This document shows, one piece after another, positions 13,747 through 15,067 of a DNA stretch of 15,067 nt (position 1 is the stretch's first letter; each line of letters starts with the position of its first letter). Source of the DNA: Bacteroidota bacterium. Lineage in GTDB: Bacteria > Bacteroidota > Bacteroidia > UBA7662. The notes under the pieces were generated by a model. That model was not told the DNA's origin, ran no database searches, and saw nothing but the letters and a program-made list of their open reading frames with translations. The stretch lies in the NCBI GenBank assembly GCA_016868875.1, contig VGFN01000022.1:1-15067 (forward strand). The letters are read 5' to 3'. The translations under genes and the position numbers were made by a program.

Positions 13747-14172
13747 TTATGGATTGGAACAATCGTTGTTACGAGCGCCTTGAAGGATCCAACGCCGCAG
13801 ATGATTTCGTTGAGCGGAGTCCAAAGGAGAACGTGGGGGAGGAGGCATGCGTTTGTAGCTGTTGGTTTCCAGGCAAACTTCGAATATTTCGCTATTGTCT
13901 GGTCTGCCGGGTTTCACATCCCCCGTTTCCATGACGGCCCGGTAATGATCCAAACGAACCCCCTCCGTTTGGGTCTGGGCATCGTGGCAGCCGCTCATTG
14001 CACAATTACTCTGTAAAATTGGCAAAACATCCCTCACAAAATAAGAAGAATCCGAAGAGCAGGGGGAACTCACGTAGTCAGGTCGTAGATCGGGCGGGGC
14101 AAGGGACTCGTGAACGCAGGAACCCAAGACAAGGATCAAGACCCATGTTCCAAGAAAGAGATTTCTTCCCAT
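13747..14172 (-). CDS. c-type-cytochrome-like lipoprotein with CX4CH motif
   Basis: From the ATG at 14172 the product has 141 residues. MGRNLFLG, a hydrophobic run and VLGSC give a lipoprotein signal with Cys19 as the lipid site. The mature part holds SNCAMSGCHD: Cys57, Cys62 and His63 form CX4CH, a haem-binding motif with four rather than two residues between the cysteines. KRMPPPP (Met109) is the usual position of a methionine axial ligand. Extra cysteines (38, 100, 138) could form disulfides. The layout resembles a mono-haem cytochrome c domain of the kind found in Bacteroidota lipoproteins. An alternative ATG at 14235 overlaps the glycosyltransferase stop (ATGA) and would add 21 residues; the signal peptide and a -7 box at 14185-14178 favour 14172. 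Haem attachment is inferred, not shown. Confidence 0.75.
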   Translation of the reverse strand: MGRNLFLGTWVLILVLGSCVHESLAPPDLRPDYVSSPCSSDSSYFVRDVLPILQSNCAMSGCHDAQTQTEGVRLDHYRAVMETGDVKPGRPDNSEIFEVCLETNSYKRMPPPPRSPLDSAQRNHLRRWILQGARNNDCSNP

Positions 14173-14177
14173 AGTCT

Positions 14178-14185
14178 CAAAATTA
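14178..14185 (-). promoter_or_regulatory. Candidate -7 box for the cytochrome/OB-fold/YceI genes
   Basis: On the minus strand this reads TAATTTTG, an exact TAnnTTTG match and identical to the candidate box of the beta-propeller gene. It ends 5 nt before the ATG at 14172, so the message would be leaderless or nearly so. No -33 TTG is seen. It could be a chance match in an AT-rich spacer. Confidence 0.35.
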
Positions 14186-14231
14186 AGAATTTTAAGGGTA
14201 ATGAGGTTTATGGCCCAGGGAAATTTGGATT

Positions 14232-15067
14232 TCATCCGCTAATGAGTTCACGGTAGAGGTTCATCCATTGTCCGGTGAGCCTACGGGGGTCGAGTAAGGA
14301 TAGGGCTCTGCTTTGAGCCTCCTGACGTAATGTTCCGGCCTTGGCTGGGTCATTGCGCAGGGAGGCCATGGCGGCTTGCAGTTCCTCGGGCTGGGTAGGA
14401 TCCACCAGAAGGCCGAAGGGACCGCAAATTTCGGCCATGGAGCTGTGATGGGTCGTGATCACCGGGCAACGGCTGAGCAGGGCTTCTGCCACCGGCAGGC
14501 CGAATCCTTCCAGGTGCGATGGGTACACCAAACCCTGAGCGTGGCCATACCAAGGGATGAGGTTGGCTTTTTCGTCTAAAGGCTTACCCGAGTCTGGGTG
14601 GCGATGTGGATTCCAATGAACCTTCAAATCCAGGCTTGCTGCCACTTGGACGCATTGTTGGGCATAGGGATGGCTCGTATTCCCGATGACCACCAAGGGT
14701 AATCTTTCGTCTGCAGGGGTGAGATGCAAGGCATGCAGGACGGCTTCCAGGTTTTTGCGTGGCTCGACGGTTCCCACCCAGAGCCAATACGCTTGATCCG
14801 CCAAGGGATGCGGGAAGGACTCCGGCGATTCTGCATAATATTCAGGGGAACATGGTTGCAAAATGACCTGAATTTTGTGCTCATGTTCAGGAAAATGCTG
14901 CAGCAGTTGACGACGGGTTGCCTCGCTGATGGCCACAACCCGGTCGGCTAAGGCCAAGGATCGTTTGGTCTTGAAGCGATAGACCTTGCGATCGATCCAG
15001 GAGTAGGTGGACGGTAAATCCAAGAAAATTAGATCATGAACTGTAAGGACTGATCGAACGCGGCCTT
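14232..15067 (-). CDS. Family-4-like glycosyltransferase, C-terminal 278 residues (5' end outside window)
   Basis: The frame is open to the right edge. Its first residues in the window, VRSVLTVHDLIFLDLPSTYS, include the HDLIF segment typical of GT4 enzymes, so the TTG at 15021-15023 is not the start. Further on come ADRVVAISEATRRQLLQHFP, LWVGTVEPRKNLEAVLHAL and HLEGFGLPVAEALLSRCPVI, the EX7E motif of the donor-binding Rossmann domain. PFGLLVDPTQPEELQAAM follows. Such GT-B enzymes move a sugar from a nucleotide-sugar to a glycan or lipid acceptor at the inner membrane face; donor and acceptor cannot be read from this. Its stop overlaps an ATG of the next frame (14232-14235), hinting at possible coupling to the cytochrome-like gene. 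Confidence 0.92.
   Translation of the reverse strand, partial: GRVRSVLTVHDLIFLDLPSTYSWIDRKVYRFKTKRSLALADRVVAISEATRRQLLQHFPEHEHKIQVILQPCSPEYYAESPESFPHPLADQAYWLWVGTVEPRKNLEAVLHALHLTPADERLPLVVIGNTSHPYAQQCVQVAASLDLKVHWNPHRHPDSGKPLDEKANLIPWYGHAQGLVYPSHLEGFGLPVAEALLSRCPVITTHHSSMAEICGPFGLLVDPTQPEELQAAMASLRNDPAKAGTLRQEAQSRALSLLDPRRLTGQWMNLYRELISG

Noticed and set aside
1..15067. Mobile elements, CRISPR arrays, tRNA or rRNA genes, phage genes
   Set aside because: I found no repeat-spacer arrays, transposase or integrase motifs, tRNA cloverleaf or rRNA sequence. The gene content is ordinary chromosomal core and envelope functions.

Overview
The window reads as a contiguous piece of chromosome from an aerobic member of the Bacteroidota (probably a Flavobacteriales-like lineage; this rank is inference). 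Four things point there. Almost no gene has a Shine-Dalgarno (SD) sequence. Promoter-like TAnnTTTG (-7) boxes lie upstream of several genes. A DUF4295 gene directly follows rpmG. And thrS-infC-rpmI-rplT, rpmB-rpmG and bshC all have proteins of the Bacteroidota type. I see no phage, insertion sequence, CRISPR array, rRNA, tRNA or other sign of recent transfer. Coding density is very high and no gene-free stretch exceeds about 210 bp.

Layout. 1-1995, minus strand: the N-terminal two thirds of homogentisate dioxygenase (cut by the window edge) and an exported beta-propeller (PD40) protein. 2021-3127, plus: a TPR lipoprotein, divergent from the propeller gene and only 25 bp from it. 3181-6407, plus: the translation block thrS, infC (ATC start codon, strong SD), rpmI, rplT. 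6456-7682, minus: ornithine aminotransferase rocD. 7891-8506, plus: rpmB, rpmG and the DUF4295 protein (probably ribosomal protein bL38), ending in a clear intrinsic terminator. 8565-12618, plus: ftsY, rimO, bshC. 12599-15067, minus: reading in the direction of transcription, a family-4-like glycosyltransferase (cut by the edge), a c-type-cytochrome-like lipoprotein with a CX4CH motif, a membrane-anchored OB-fold (tRNA_anti-like) protein, and a YceI-family exported protein.

How the genes fit together. The plus-strand core is about making proteins: tRNA charging (ThrS), initiation (IF3), ribosomal proteins L35, L20, L28, L33 and probably bL38, ribosomal protein S12 modification (RimO) and co-translational membrane targeting (FtsY). 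BshC adds the thiol bacillithiol. HmgA and RocD are amino-acid catabolism (tyrosine/phenylalanine and ornithine/arginine). The minus-strand end is a small envelope cassette of unknown job.

Most interesting points: infC is the only gene in the window with an SD, and it pairs that SD with a non-canonical ATC start; two facing -7 boxes form a near-perfect 17-bp inverted repeat between the divergent propeller and TPR genes; an intrinsic terminator ends 7 nt before the ftsY start; and the cytochrome/OB-fold/YceI cassette has no obvious assigned function.
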